Positions 1 through 11,074 are shown, counted from the first letter of the stretch. The stretch is 64,000 nt of DNA from Monosiga brevicollis MX1 (GCF_000002865.3 NW_001865039.1:324950-388949); one strand, 5' to 3'. A program made the numbers and translations. Notes: generated by a model from the sequence alone, not told the origin.

Positions 1-262
1 GTGACACCAGCTGGCGCACCAGCTCGCCCAGAAAAGCACGGAGTTGGGCCTGCCGATGAACAACAGCCTCGTCGCTCAATCCGCTCGACAACAAAGGCGG
101 TGCTGTCATGGCAGTCAGCATGGCTGTCGCCGACACATGTCGCGGCCCCGCCAATCTTCGTCCAGAGTCGCCCTCGTGAGCTGCAGTCAGACTCATAGCC
201 CTCGCCTGCAGCGCCGAGCTCACGACCTCACGCTCGTGGTGATCGCTGGTGGTGTGGCCCAT
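1..262 (-). CDS. 5' part of an unrecognised protein, cut by window edge
   Basis: An open frame on the minus strand starts with ATG at 262 and stays open to base 1, about 87 codons with no stop, so it probably continues outside the window. The translation begins MGHTTSDHHEREVV and ends in an amphipathic, helix-like stretch rich in Ala, Leu, Gln, Glu and Arg (AQLRAFLGELVRQL). No domain was recognised. Support is only the open frame and a plausible amino-acid composition; a chance frame in GC-rich DNA is possible. No plus-strand frame here looks better. Confidence 0.35.
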   Translation of the reverse strand, partial: MGHTTSDHHEREVVSSALQARAMSLTAAHEGDSGRRLAGPRHVSATAMLTAMTAPPLLSSGLSDEAVVHRQAQLRAFLGELVRQLVS

Positions 263-2109
263 CAAAGCATGCGCTCGCGATCGACTCGTCCCGGTACCGG
301 CTGACCGAGTGGGCAAGCTGCCCCTCAGTCTGCGACCCGGGGCCAGCCGACTCGTGGCGTGTGGGGACCGTTGACGATGCCCTCCCACACGCATCTCCAT
401 GCTGGAACTTGTCGTGGGGTTGATGGTCGTGTGCGGGGAAAAGAGAAAATGACCATCTCCGCTCTGATCATCCCACCAAACCCCGATGCCCACCCCTATC
501 CCAACCGGGCCCACGGAGCCAAAGTGGAGATGACGCTCGTGTCGTTCTATCATCAAACTGAGCGCATGGTCGGATGCTCCACGTCAGCGCCCCTACCATT
601 TGAGTAGGCCTCCGTCAGCCCCAAACCACCATAATGTCAGATTTTCATGCAAATTGGCGCATGCGCAATTTGCGCTTTTGCTGTGGCGCCCCTTTTTCGC
701 CTTGATGATGCCCCGTTGATCATCCTTTTGGTCGCTGGCCATGACATTACCACATTGCTATGGCCGCACCCTTGCGCCACTACAACAGCCACACCATCCC
801 ACAACCATCGACGACACGCTCCACTTCTCCACTTCACACACTCCACACACGCCTCCTCTCGCCTCAGAGATGACGATCGCAACTACAAGGCCATGCTCGC
901 CTTTGCTGTAAAAAGCATTCATGATGCGGGGCACTCGACACGCTTACGCATGAAACGAGACACGGAGCAGCGACACAACGAACAACGAATCAGAGTCAAA
1001 ACTGACGAAGACTGACCCAAACCAGCACAAGCCGAAGCTCTCTTGGCTCTGAATTTGAGGAACTGTCTCAGCCGCTCATGTGCGGCATGAGGATGGTCTC
1101 GGCAAATAGAGCTGTTGACATCCCCTTGAGAAGCCAAAACCCATTCATCAGAACATGTTATTGGAACAGGGGCTATGATGAACTTAGCCTTCGCCCAAAA
1201 TATAGAATAACCGACACGTGAACTGAGGAAGGCGCATGTCGTTTGCGCATTGGGGCGCTTGGTCAAGGCGAAAGCTGAGAATTATCCGCCCTCCCAACAA
1301 CAGCCAGCTGGAAAGTGACGTTGAGCGATTCTTGGAGCTGCCAGGCTAACAGCCAACACGCAAGTGGAGACACACAGATGATCCTTTTCCTCCTTCACAG
1401 CTCATCGCGCATAACATTATGAGCAACGGCAAAGTTCAATTATTTCCGGCCAACAGAAACCTGTTTGGGGCGCGGCAACCGGTTTGATCTCGACCTCTTC
1501 CTCATCGTCCGTGTATCGTGTGCATTTGGCCTCCGCGAAAGAATCTCATAGACTGTGTTCTGGTTGATTGTCAAGGGGAGACGTAAGGCTCGACTTTCGC
1601 CAAAACTCCCAAAGAACCCTCTCTTGGGTCACCGGCCCCAACCAGTCAAATTTTCATTTTTTTGGCATCCCTCAAACGTGTGGTTTGCTCACCCCTTTTG
1701 ACTGAGGTTGCTGAGCCACCCTTGAGCCTTACCGTCCCCAATCGCTAAACCCGCAAGGGGACTACCACACCCGAGAAAACCATAGTATTCCTCATCCATC
1801 ACACATTCCCTCCTACGTCATGGGGTCGCCCCTTTTTCAATGAACCGTAGCTCATGGTCTGCGCTTGATTCGCGTTGTGATTCGTCAGCCAGCAGCCCTT
1901 TGCGTCCGTCGCCCTCCCCTCTGCTCTTGCCCTGGCCATCCTCGTGGCTCATTTTACAAATCCCACGCCCTCCATTACCCATCAACCCTCCCAACTGCAC
2001 CAGCACGGTCCCTACTCCCTTTTCAAACCCCCTTTGCCTCGACCCAGACCATATCAGCCCATATCAGCCCGACATCACCGATCCGTTCAGTCCCTCCTCA
2101 CCCAGGACC
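263..2109. other. Intergenic region, no gene seen
   Basis: No frame with a recognisable domain or believable exon structure was found on either strand. From 1840 the frame of the next gene is already open, but it encodes Pro/Ser-rich low-complexity sequence that is more likely leader than protein. Confidence 0.4.
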
Positions 2110-2991
2110 ATGCGCCCTGCTGCTGGCAGCCCAACGCCTAGTTCCCCTCTGACCCTCGCCGATATTGTGCGTCACGCCTACAACAAGAACATCCTCCTCA
2201 CCAACCCATCCGCCGCCTTCTCGCGCACACGCACGCGCAGCCAAGCTCGACGCAGCACTCACCTTCAAGCCATCACTGGTATCACTGCTGGCCCCAACGG
2301 ATCGATTCTTTGCCGCAAGCTGCAGCAGACCTGCTTCTGGCGTCACTTGCAACGCGTCTTCTTCGACAATCCAGACGAGTGCAGTCTCTTCGAGATCATG
2401 ACCGTCACCGAGTACGAGAAGTATGTTCAGACCAAGCATCGAGCCGCTATCCCAGAAGCAGCTTTGGCCGTGGGGATCGAGACAACCACCACGACTGTCC
2501 CTCACACCAGCACCACCTTCTCTACTCCCACTGCCACAGCTGCTACAGCTGCTACAGCTGCTTCAACGACCTCTCCTTCTTCTCCAATTATGCAGTCCAA
2601 TATTCCCGCCGCCGCCTCGTCCCCCTGCTTCACAAGCATGGAAAAAACCAGCATCGCCAACACCAAAAATGATCATAATCCAATCGAGAGCCACAAGCAC
2701 ACCATTGACGACGATAACGACGACGATAACGACTCGTTACCAACACGACTGCAGATCCTGGTGTGCCGTACCCCTCGCCTGGCGCGTCGTCACCACGTTC
2801 CCCAGCGCCGATCTCTGACTCGAGCCCAAGCCCAAGCCCGATCCTGGGCCTGTTCCGACTACCGCCTTCATCTCCATGACGGCGCTGCCCAGTTGACACA
2901 CAAATACAGTGTGCTGCGTGACACTGTTTCAGTCCAGCCGACCATTAGCGTTGCACACGCGGCGCTGCGGGCTCGTTCCTTTATCGCCTGA
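2110..2991 (+). CDS. Unrecognised protein with FWRHLQR core, tandem paralogue 1
   Basis: A single open frame. The frame is open from 1840, but the first 90 codons there are Pro/Ser-rich, so ATG 2110 is preferred. Residues about 10-105 hold the only conserved-looking part: an IVRHAYNKN helix, a linker, then FWRHLQRVFFDNP, LFEIMTV and EYEKY. The same core occurs in the next gene at 3865 (17 of about 31 positions identical by eye over the last segment), so the two are a tandem duplicate pair. After the core come Thr/Ala-rich repeats, an Asp/Asn-rich run and an Arg-rich tail. No family was recognised. The low-complexity tail may in truth be spliced differently. Confidence 0.55.
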   Translation: MRPAAGSPTPSSPLTLADIVRHAYNKNILLTNPSAAFSRTRTRSQARRSTHLQAITGITAGPNGSILCRKLQQTCFWRHLQRVFFDNPDECSLFEIMTVTEYEKYVQTKHRAAIPEAALAVGIETTTTTVPHTSTTFSTPTATAATAATAASTTSPSSPIMQSNIPAAASSPCFTSMEKTSIANTKNDHNPIESHKHTIDDDNDDDNDSLPTRLQILVCRTPRLARRHHVPQRRSLTRAQAQARSWACSDYRLHLHDGAAQLTHKYSVLRDTVSVQPTISVAHAALRARSFIA

Positions 2992-3864
2992 CAACCATGC
3001 ACACTCGGCAAGAGGACCGACTGCAGTAGGTGGGATTCACAGCTGGGTGCTTCTACGTTGTTCTCGGCTTGACCAGCCGGGGATGACCCTTCGCCTTCAT
3101 CGTCATCTTGCCCACAAGCATCAGAACATAAAAACCAAATCATTCAAGACTTCGTGTTAAGCAAGCCCATGAATTGATCAACAGCAGGACCGCCAAACCC
3201 TTTTGTCTCCCCATGCATTGACACGTTGCGCCTTGCGTGAATGCTGTCCCAGATGGCGGACCATCCGTCGGGTCGGACGCGCCCCATACTTACATGTGCC
3301 ATTGCCATTCACATCGGAAAAGCGCTGACAACTTTCATCAAGGTGTTTTTTTTGCTGCTCTGTAACGTTGATATCCTGTTGTTGTCAAGCGCCAACCGTT
3401 TTCGCACATCAACAGGACTGACCACCCAAGGGGTAACGTCACACATGTGTGTGTGTGTGAGTGTGTAAACCCGCGCCATTCAAATCAGATTTGTGACATT
3501 GTTACCTTCCCTCTTGTGTGGACTTGAAGCCGACTTAGGAACCTTCAGAATAGGAACAAAGGGCTAATGCTGACCAAACAACGAGATTCGGGACAAGCCC
3601 TCCCTCCCCTCCCGACCCCCAACTCCTTCTCATTTCGTCCGGGTCAATGCATTTTCCAAGCCCGGAGGCAGGGTCCCCTTGCCCACAGGCGCCGTCCCGC
3701 ATCTTGGCGTTGGAGCCCGCTACTTTTCGAGAGGGCTACATCTTACCCTTGGGTATTGTTCGAGTTGGGGGCCCTTGCGCGTCGTGCATTTTCTTGACCG
3801 CCGCTCACGGAACAGTGCACCACGCATCGTGAAGGCCGGTAGCTACCGGACCTGATCAGACATC
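2992..3864. other. Intergenic region between tandem paralogues
   Basis: Holds no supportable gene. There is a short (GT)n tract near 3445-3465 and a run of T near 3347. It probably contains the 3' end of the upstream gene and the promoter of the gene at 3865. Confidence 0.4.
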
Positions 3865-4329
3865 ATGGCTGTAGCTCAGCGTCCCCGCAAGAACGCACAG
3901 CTGTTCAGGTCAAGCAGCACGACCAACTTGATGGTCGCACCGGTGTCACAGACCTCAGCCCCAGCATGTGCGTGTTCAACGCTGGGAGCCATCGTTCGCA
4001 CCGCCCATAGCAAGAATAAGCGAGACATGCGTCGACGCGACAGCCTGCATCGTGCGCTGCAACAATCGCAGTTCTGGCGCCACCTCCAGCGCACCTTCCT
4101 CACCAACCCGGCCGAGTCGGACCTTTTTGAGAACATGACCGTCCAGGAGTACGAGAACTACTGCCGTGCTCGAATGGCAGATGTCCATTCCAAGCCCCAG
4201 ATCAAACCGTCAACTGATCGTGCCCCCAGACGTTCAGACCCCCATCCGCGATCAATCAAGGAGACTGAGCCTCCGGCCCAACGTCGGCGGCAGCGTCGCT
4301 CATGCCCCACCTTGATCGCGGTCGTGTGA
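3865..4329 (+). CDS. Unrecognised protein with FWRHLQR core, tandem paralogue 2
   Basis: A single-exon frame of 154 residues starting MAVAQRPRKN. It repeats the conserved core of the gene at 2110: an IVRTAHSKN helix, then FWRHLQRTFLTNP, LFENMTV and EYENYC. The 35 or so linker residues before FWRHLQR in the first copy are missing here. The C-terminal third is basic (PAQRRRQRRS). There is no signal peptide or membrane segment. The compact, mainly alpha-helical look of the core suggests a small protein-interaction domain, but this is a guess. That two neighbouring frames keep the same protein motif while the surrounding DNA differs is good evidence that both are real genes. Confidence 0.6.
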   Translation: MAVAQRPRKNAQLFRSSSTTNLMVAPVSQTSAPACACSTLGAIVRTAHSKNKRDMRRRDSLHRALQQSQFWRHLQRTFLTNPAESDLFENMTVQEYENYCRARMADVHSKPQIKPSTDRAPRRSDPHPRSIKETEPPAQRRRQRRSCPTLIAVV

Positions 4330-4757
4330 AGCGGCTCGATTATCGAGCCAGCTATTTTACAACGGCCGTGGCTTGTTTCTGAGAAACATCCTCGTCCAAC
4401 ACCCTAATCTGCGAAGAAGAAAAAATAAGCCCCGAGCTTTTTCATTCCCTCCGTGTGCCCTCGCGCCGGTCATCTGTCTGATTATTTTGAACGATCATGC
4501 ACATACTGCCCTTGACCATGACTGCCGCTGTTCTGACTGACCGTTCGTTTTGTTGAAGAAGAAGAACGAACGAAGCATCCACCTAGATGTTTTAAACTCC
4601 TCTCTGTTTTTTAAACTTTTTTTAACGTTTAACTAAAAAATTAAATCATGCAGCTGTTTTTTTTAATCACAGCAACGTAGCAACACACAGCACCACTATC
4701 ACACGACGCTGCCCCTCGCGCCGGTGCTTGGAGCCATCTGCCTTGAAGCTTACGAGG
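4330..4757. other. Intergenic region, AT-rich
   Basis: No gene seen. 4590-4670 is unusually AT-rich for this window and probably marks the 3' end of the upstream gene and the promoter of the TPGS1-like gene. Confidence 0.4.
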
Positions 4758-6333
4758 ATGGAGGGTGCGTGATATCGGTCAAGAGAGGGTTGTCAGGGAG
4801 GTTGGGTCGTAGATTTGTGCTCACTGACTGGACACCTGTGCAGATGATCGGTTGCTGCAGGCGCATCTGGCCAATGTGTTGTTGGAAGTTGCGCGCTGGC
4901 GGCCGGCTGATCCGGTGGCCTATGTCAACGATTACTTTCAGCACGTTGTGGCCCGCGTGCCAGCCGTCACCCGCGCCTTTCGCCAGCTCCGTAGGTTTCC
5001 GATTTTGTTTTGTTTTTTTGTTTGCTTGTTAATCCTTTTTTCGCTGATGGCTGTTCATGACCATCCTTGCTGCTGGGTGTGGCGGCTCGGCACGCAGAAC
5101 TGGTTCCGGGGAGCCATGAGAAAGCAACGGCCAACATTGCCGAAGCGTACATGATCCTGCTCGAGGCTCGCGCTGACCGCATGCGCGTGCAAGCAGAACG
5201 CCGCGCTGCAAATCGCAAACCGCGCCGCCGCTCGTCCAGCAGCGACCCCACCCGTATACCACCCCCAGTTGCCGCCGTAGACCCCTTGCCTGCTCCCAAC
5301 GCGGACTTTCGCGCTCTTCGCATGGCTATTTTGATGCCTCCAAAAGGTTTGCTAGGTTTTACCTATCAGTTCTGCTTTGCCGTTCCCGCCTGATGCCCGA
5401 CAATCTGCTGAACTTCAAAAACGCGACAGGACGCACGGGTGTCGAGGGCCAAGACTTTATGCAGTTGTATGGCATGGTGTGCTCCGACTTTCCCCCCAGC
5501 GTACGCCTATCGCAATGCCGTGGTTGCGCTCCCAACGCCACCCTGCCCGTCTCCATTGCGCCGCCACCTTGAGTCTGAACTTGACAAAACGTCTCGGCTA
5601 GGTGGCTGACTACCTCATGCAGCAGCACGCTCGAGGAGATCGAGACTTTGTGGACTTGACCCAGTTTCAGACGGCCATTGCCAGTGCACTCAAGTCTGTT
5701 TACTCCTTCCACCACTTGACACGGCTATAAGACCACCTCTTCACCCATGTTGTTTGACCCTTGCTGCCCATTTCACTTCCACCCCACCTGCCAGCTATCA
5801 AGAGTTTGTTGGAACAGCTCAACGCTTGTTTAGAGCGCTAGATGCGCGCGCCACAAGTTTGTCTCGATGGCCACTAGTGCTTCTGCTGATAGGCCAGCCA
5901 CGATTATTCACCTGTGGTACCTTTTTTTTTATGTATTCTAGACATGATACCGACCAGCGCTTGTGAAAAAATTCTGCAAGCCTTGTTGGAGCCCGCTCGG
6001 TATGTCTTCCCCTTACCCAGCGAAGAGCTCTGCGCATGTTCACCTCTCAGCATGTTGATGACTCGTGGACCTCTGGCCCATATTTGCAGCACACCAGAGC
6101 TGAGTGGAGAGATTCTCAGCAGTGCTGGTTCAACGACCGGTGGGTTCTGAAGTTGATTCACTCGATTGCTGGTAGCGAAATCACCAAGCATCTGTTTGAC
6201 CCTTGTGGGGACCAACCACTTGCCGTGGCTAGATGCACGACAAACGGATTTGCCGGAGTTTTTGCGGACTGCTTCGGCCCTGTACCTTCACGTTTTACAA
6301 CAGCAGCACCGCCTCGCGCAGGCCACACCGTAA
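4758..6333 (+). CDS. TPGS1: Tubulin polyglutamylase complex subunit 1-like
   Basis: TPGS1 is the scaffold subunit of the TTLL1 polyglutamylase complex that modifies axonemal and neuronal tubulin. Exons that join in phase: 4758-4764 (only ATGGAGG), 4844-4990, 5098-5346, 5370-5500, 5602-5693, 5795-5856, 5942-5999, 6090-6139 and 6233-6333. The N-terminus carries the RIIa-like helix pair seen in the family (residues about 4-45, VARWRPADPVAYVNDYF). Later matches to animal TPGS1 are HEKATANIAEAYMILLEA, GVEGQDFMQLYGMVC, a YQEFVGTAQRLF helix and a final LPEFLRTASALY. An Arg/Ser-rich insert near residues 80-110 is extra. The weak point is the gap 5347-5369: 23 bases is very short for an intron, though it closes the phase. 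A TTLL ligase lies at 31399. Confidence 0.8.
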
Positions 6334-6815
6334 CATCAACCACATGATGATCTCCTGCAGACAAGCGTTCATTCTACCCGTATTATTGATCTATTCATCA
6401 AGTACTAGACCCCATATAAGCGACTCGGAAACTAGCCATCTCCCAGACCAAATTGATCGGTCTTTACAGCACACCACAGTACCGTACCGTTCCTCGCCCT
6501 CCTGGAAGTGCTTCATCTTTTTCCCCTTCGACATCTTTAAACGTTTCTACATTTCATTCCTCAAGCGCGCTATGGGATGCTACTTTACTCTTTTGCTCAT
6601 TCTGCAATTACTCTTCCTTCTGCTCCTTTTGCTCCATCTTCTCGCTGATCCGATATATTCTTCGTCTTCTTGACATTTATCTTCGTTTTCTCCTCACTAT
6701 AGCCCATTACTCGATGGCTCTTTCTGCATGTTCTCCCCATTTTTCTCCTTTTTCTCCACGTTCGAGTCATTTTGTTTTTTTTTCATTCACTGGGATTGCA
6801 GCACACACCGCAATC
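6334..6815. other. Intergenic region, pyrimidine-rich
   Basis: No gene seen. 6480-6800 is strongly T/C-rich on the plus strand, directly upstream of the SDHAF2 start, and probably forms its 5' leader and promoter. Confidence 0.4.
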
Positions 6816-7718
6816 ATGTGGCGCGCGACTCGACCTGCCTTGGCCCTGACTGCGGCACTGCGGTCCGTCACGCTGTCGGGAGCGCGAATGCCCACGAGAG
6901 CTCTAAGTGCAGGGCGCTGCTTGGCACGCGCTGATGGTGGTGCTGACCAACCCCAGGCACAACAGGTAAGGCCTGCGTTTTTTCTTCTGCTTCTCTTTCC
7001 TCTTCTCGGACCACTTCGTTGACGCGACGACGCTGCACCCTGATATCTGGCACCTTGCTCAACGGCTGCCAAGGTGGGAGACGAGGTGGTAATCCGCCCT
7101 TATCGCCCACCCCGCAAGCCTGAAAACGATGATCAACTCCGCGCGCGTCTTGTCTACCAAGCCCGGTGAGTGGACCAATGTACCGACGGCAAGCCCTGGG
7201 CGCTTTGCTCATGACTTCTCGTTCTTGCTGCCCCCACCAGCAAACGTGGCATCAAAGAAAATGACCTTATCTTCAGGTAAAAGAGCGAGGCGCGCCCCTG
7301 TTGCTCAAAGACAACCTGCCTCCTGCCTTTCCTTGTCTGCCGACTTGTGCTCACGGCCTGTGATACTTTGCCAGCACCTTTTGTCACAAGTATTTGGACC
7401 AGCTGAGTCGGCCGCAGATGGAGCAGCTCGACATTATTCTCAATGAACATGACAACGAGTGGGACATGTTCAATTGGCTCTCCGGCACTCGGGTACGTCG
7501 AGCAGCCTTTTGGGACCTGGTGACACTTTTGACGCTGCTGCCTTGACCCGCTTTCCTGATGCCTTGTCTGCAACGCTCCCATCCACGTTTTCCAGCCGGC
7601 ACCCGAATATCTGAAAGAGCTCGAGCTTTTCGGGGCACTCGTCGATCACACGCAGAACCGGTCCAAGGAGGTGCGCGTCACCATGCCCCCTCTCAAGCCA
7701 CCCTCGGACAAGGCTTGA
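6816..7718 (+). CDS. SDHAF2: Succinate dehydrogenase assembly factor 2 (Sdh5 family)
   Basis: SDHAF2 promotes covalent attachment of FAD to the flavoprotein subunit of succinate dehydrogenase in the mitochondrial matrix. Five exons close in phase: 6816-6965, 7074-7165, 7241-7276, 7375-7492 and 7596-7718, giving 122 residues. Residues 1-50 are Arg/Ala-rich with few acidic residues, a typical mitochondrial presequence. Then come the family hallmarks: RARLVYQARKRGIKENDL, a short helix with FCHKYLDQLS, the NEHDNEWDMFNWLSG motif that matches the NE-x-DWD-x-x-x-W core, and PAPEYLKELELF. The length fits the small family. The 36-base third exon is short but precisely encodes the RKRG-to-IF segment found in all homologues. 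Confidence 0.93.
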
Positions 7719-8225
7719 GAGGCTTGGTGGCCCTCGTTTTTTATGACTGTCTCTTGCCGTGATGCTCTGCTGCTGCTGCTGCTGATGATGATGATGATGA
7801 TTGATGTTGATGAAGACGCCCGATTGATAATGCAACGCAACTTTGAAATCCACAATGACCTGTTCCAAACGCACACACGTCTCGCACCTTTTGACCCTGC
7901 CACAACCGGGAAGCAGCAGCCATCAACCGACAGGCAACCCCCTCATCTCATAAAGCATAAAGGAGAAGAAGAAGAAGGGAAGTTATTGTCATCCTTTTTT
8001 ACTTTGTAGTTGTTGTTGTAACACACACACACACGTAAGCTGTGGTTGGCGCTGACCCCCCTTGCCCTTAGCCTCTGCCCCCTCCCTCCCTCCCTCCTCC
8101 CTCCTCCTCCTTCCCTCCTCCTTCCCTCCTCCTCCCTCCCATCCTCCCTCCTCTCCTCCCTCCTCCTTCCCTCTGAGTTCGGCTGCTCAACAGCTTGCTA
8201 GTGGCGGCAAGGCTCATCGTGTATC
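7719..8225. repeat. Simple-repeat-rich spacer
   Basis: Contains a CTG run followed by an ATG run at about 7768-7801, a short (CA)n at 8022-8034, and a long C/T-only tract of CCT and CCCT units at about 8078-8172. The polypyrimidine tract ends about 55 bases before the start codon of the DOK-like gene. No gene seen. Confidence 0.8.
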
Positions 8226-9801
8226 ATGAGTGGGGGACTCTCGCCAAGGCCGATGGGCCAAATGCCCCTTCCCCCGGTACGATGGCTAGCTCAATTTGAA
8301 TGCCCCCTACGACGTGTTGATGTCTCATGCCGCTTTCGCTCTTTTTGCTCTTCGGGCTGTTGGTGTTGTGGATAGCTGCCTGATGAGGCAACTAGCCCAT
8401 CAACTTTACGGTTCGCTCAATGCTCGCGCCCCGGCCCGGACCAACCGCTCTCACTTACGCTCTTTTGGTAATGCCGTGTGACTTTATTGCCTGTCGCTGG
8501 CTGACTTTCAAACAGCCGCCAGAACGCGCCCGTATTCTTAGTCAAGGTGGAAAATACGCCCGATGCCGCCAAACTGGGTCAGTCTTTGATTTGTAGCGGA
8601 AAAAGCTCAATCTTTGAAACAGTGCACACCCCGCGTTAGACCAGGCTCACGCAGCGTGTTCAACCAACCAACCAACAGGCTTGATCGGACAGGCAGAGCT
8701 ATCACTCCAGCATGGAGCACTCGTGCTGCGAACATCTGCCAATGATATCTTTCAGTGGCACATTGGAACGCTGCGCAGGTGAGTGGCGACCCATCTGCTC
8801 CCCGGCTTCCGCATTCATTCCTCAAGCCTGGCCTCATCAGAAGCCCGCTTGTCTCGCCCGGTGCCTGCAATGGTGCTTTGTGTAGTTATGAGGGCCGTAA
8901 AAGAGCAGATGTGTTCTCCTTCACGTCTGGTCGTCGCTCGGCGACGGGCGTAGGCAACTATCGCTTTCACACACCCCAGGCCTCGGAAATCCATGATCAT
9001 GTGCACAAGTAAGCCTGTGTACCCTTTTCCTAACCAGTACCTTGGCGGACCATGGGAAAAACATTGCCGATTTTTGGGGCGCCTCAAAAAAGTCTTAGAG
9101 GATACCGTATCATTCGAATGTGTGCTTGCTTGGATCATTGGCATTGTAGGCTTGCGTGTGCCGTGGCGGCCGGAGACAGCCATGACAGTCCGAGTCCGGC
9201 AACTCCGCCCACTTCTACTGCAGAACCCCCGATCAAAGTCACGCCCAGTCGGCTCGGTCAGTGCAATTTAGCAACAGTGAGGCTCAGATCTTGCGCAGCT
9301 TCTCACACGTGCTGCTCTCGAACGGCAGCACCCGGCTATGTCATTCCCAACGCAACGGACCTGGCCCCTGGTGCGCCCGGCTACTCGGAGATTGGTGAGG
9401 CACTGGACACCAAGTTGCATTTGAAGCCAGCCAACGACCTTGATGATCTGGCTCATGTCGCCAAGCACCATGGCTACGAGTGCAAGCCTTCCCAAGCGGC
9501 CAGCAATGAATATGCCGAGGTCTCGGTGCGTGGCACGGAGACCCTTCAAAAGACGGCCACACCCAATGATCTCGAGGGCCTGTTTAATTCTGCCGCGAGC
9601 CGAGGCTATAGCATGATTCCCGCGCCGAGGTCCAACAGCGGGTATGCTGAGCCTGAGCTGCGCGCCTCCCGTGAGCCGCTCGAGCCAGCCTACGCCGATG
9701 TTTGGCCGCTTTCTTCGATTTCTGAAAGTCAAGGCGAGAATCCCCGTCGTGTGGCCAGTCACGACTTGTATGACCGGCCAGCTTTCGTGCCAAGCAAATA
9801 A
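8226..9801 (+). CDS. DOK/IRS-type PTB-domain adaptor with tyrosine-rich tail
   Basis: Predicted intracellular docking protein of phosphotyrosine signalling. Exons 8226-8276, 8523-8577, 8679-8778, 8886-9008, 9150-9256 and 9329-9801 close in phase to 302 residues; the intron 9257-9328 could also be read through. Residues about 18-110 form an IRS-type PTB domain: a FLVKVENTPDAAKLGL first strand, NDIFQWHIGTLRSY, then VFSFTSGRRSATGVGNYRF and the C-terminal helix ASEIHDHVHK, which align closely with animal DOK proteins. There is no N-terminal PH domain, unlike DOK1-7. The C-terminal half carries eight tyrosines in docking-like contexts (YVIP, YSEI, YECK, YAEV, YSMI, YAEP, YADV, YDRP), the arrangement expected of a kinase substrate that recruits SH2 proteins. 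Confidence 0.85.
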
Positions 9802-10200
9802 GGTTGTAGATGGCTTTAATCCACCTGTTCATAGCTAACGATCTCGAGGCGTGATCCCATGCTCTCTTCTCAGAGCCATGCTCTCCTCTCTGCCATCTCT
9901 TGTTCCGTTGACCTGGCACCAACATGACTGGTCAAAAATCAAACCTTGACGCACACTTGACATTTGTCTCGCGTACTCGCGTCTTGAAAGTGGATGGACT
10001 TGCAGAGCGCGTGTCAAGAAAAGCAGAGGTCAATTATCGTTCACAAACGGCTGTTTCATTTATGTGGCTGAGTTGCATCCAACTTGAGTGAATATTCTGT
10101 CCTCCTTGTGGCACCAGTTGTAGTTCAGAGCGGCACAAAGCAGGTTGCTTCAGGTTTTGGCGAAGACTCCTGAGAAAAGTCTCCAACGCGTGACAACAGT
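9802..10200. other. Intergenic region between convergent genes
   Basis: Lies between the stop of the DOK-like gene and the stop of the mS23-like gene on the other strand. No frame worth calling; presumably the two 3' untranslated regions. Confidence 0.4.
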
Positions 10201-11074
10201 TCAGCTCTTGTCGGACTTGGGAGCTTGGTTGGATTCCTTTGCCTGATTCTCACGAAGGATGGCCAGAATATTGGCCAGGGGCTGCGCTGACTTTGCCTGG
10301 AAGCCGACAACCCATGCATCAGTGAGTGTTCCGGAGCGTACAAAGGCGCAACTGCAAATGGCTGGCAAGAGGGGACACGTACAGCAGCGGCAGCGGCAGC
10401 CGGTTCGCGTTGCTGTTTGGTCACAGCAAGTACCTCCCTGACGCCAAGACGACAGGCAGCCTCGTCCTCATCCGAGTTGGGAGCTTGGGCCCGAACCTTG
10501 CTCAGAAAGCTACGCGCCAGCAAGGTTTTTTTTTTATTTTTAGCTCAGGCAGGCTGTGGATCCGAACCTCACGTGGGGATAGCCAGAGGTAGCGAGGGAA
10601 AGAGAGAAAGAGAGAGAAGTACAGATTGACCGGGTGCGGGGAAGGGGGTGTTGAGGCTGGCATGCATACTTTTGATAGCCCTGGGAGAGCGCTGATTCGT
10701 TGAGGTCGACCACTTCGGTGGGACGCACCAGGCGAAAATAAGCCCTAGAGTCCAAGGACCATGGCATGAGGTCCAAAAAAAAAAAAAAAAAGGTCTGTTG
10801 CCGCACATGATGCTCTGCTGCCTACCGAGTAACGTTGCGCTCAATGACCGGCTCGTTGGAGCGAGGCGGGGCATAGACATCATGCGGGTCCAGCGGCGGG
10901 AGGGCCTTGACATGCTGAAGCCAAACTGGACAAGGCTTGAGGCCAATGTTGACAAAGTTGGAAACACTACATGCACAAGACAGACGTAAGACAGAGTGAT
11001 ACTTGACTGGCGACCAGAAGCGGTTGCCACTGAAGCAAACAAGTCGAGGGGTCGCACCGCTTCAACATGTTCAT
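10201..11074 (-). CDS. MRPS23: Mitochondrial small-subunit ribosomal protein mS23-like
   Basis: The best reading starts at ATG 11074 and ends with TGA at 10201-10203. In-phase pieces are MNMLKR, then GNRFWSPVK, then the main exon to about 10823, an exon of about 10672-10746, one near 10450-10520 and the last exon ending LANILAILRENQ...DKS. The diagnostic part is NFVNIGLKPCPVWLQHVKAL followed by PP, which lines up with the LIRGG-LK-PLWYDVYKAFPP start of animal mS23 and with yeast Rsm25. Further on, TRAYFRLVRPTEVVDL fits the VRAKF segment of the family. The first intron would be only 28 bases (11030-11057), although it has a GTGCG start and a pyrimidine-rich TTTGCTTCAG end. Confidence 0.55.

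Noticed and set aside
10569-11057. Minus-strand frame of 162 codons in a different phase from the mS23-like reading
   Set aside because: It runs through the poly-T intron and lacks any domain, whereas the spliced reading matches mS23.
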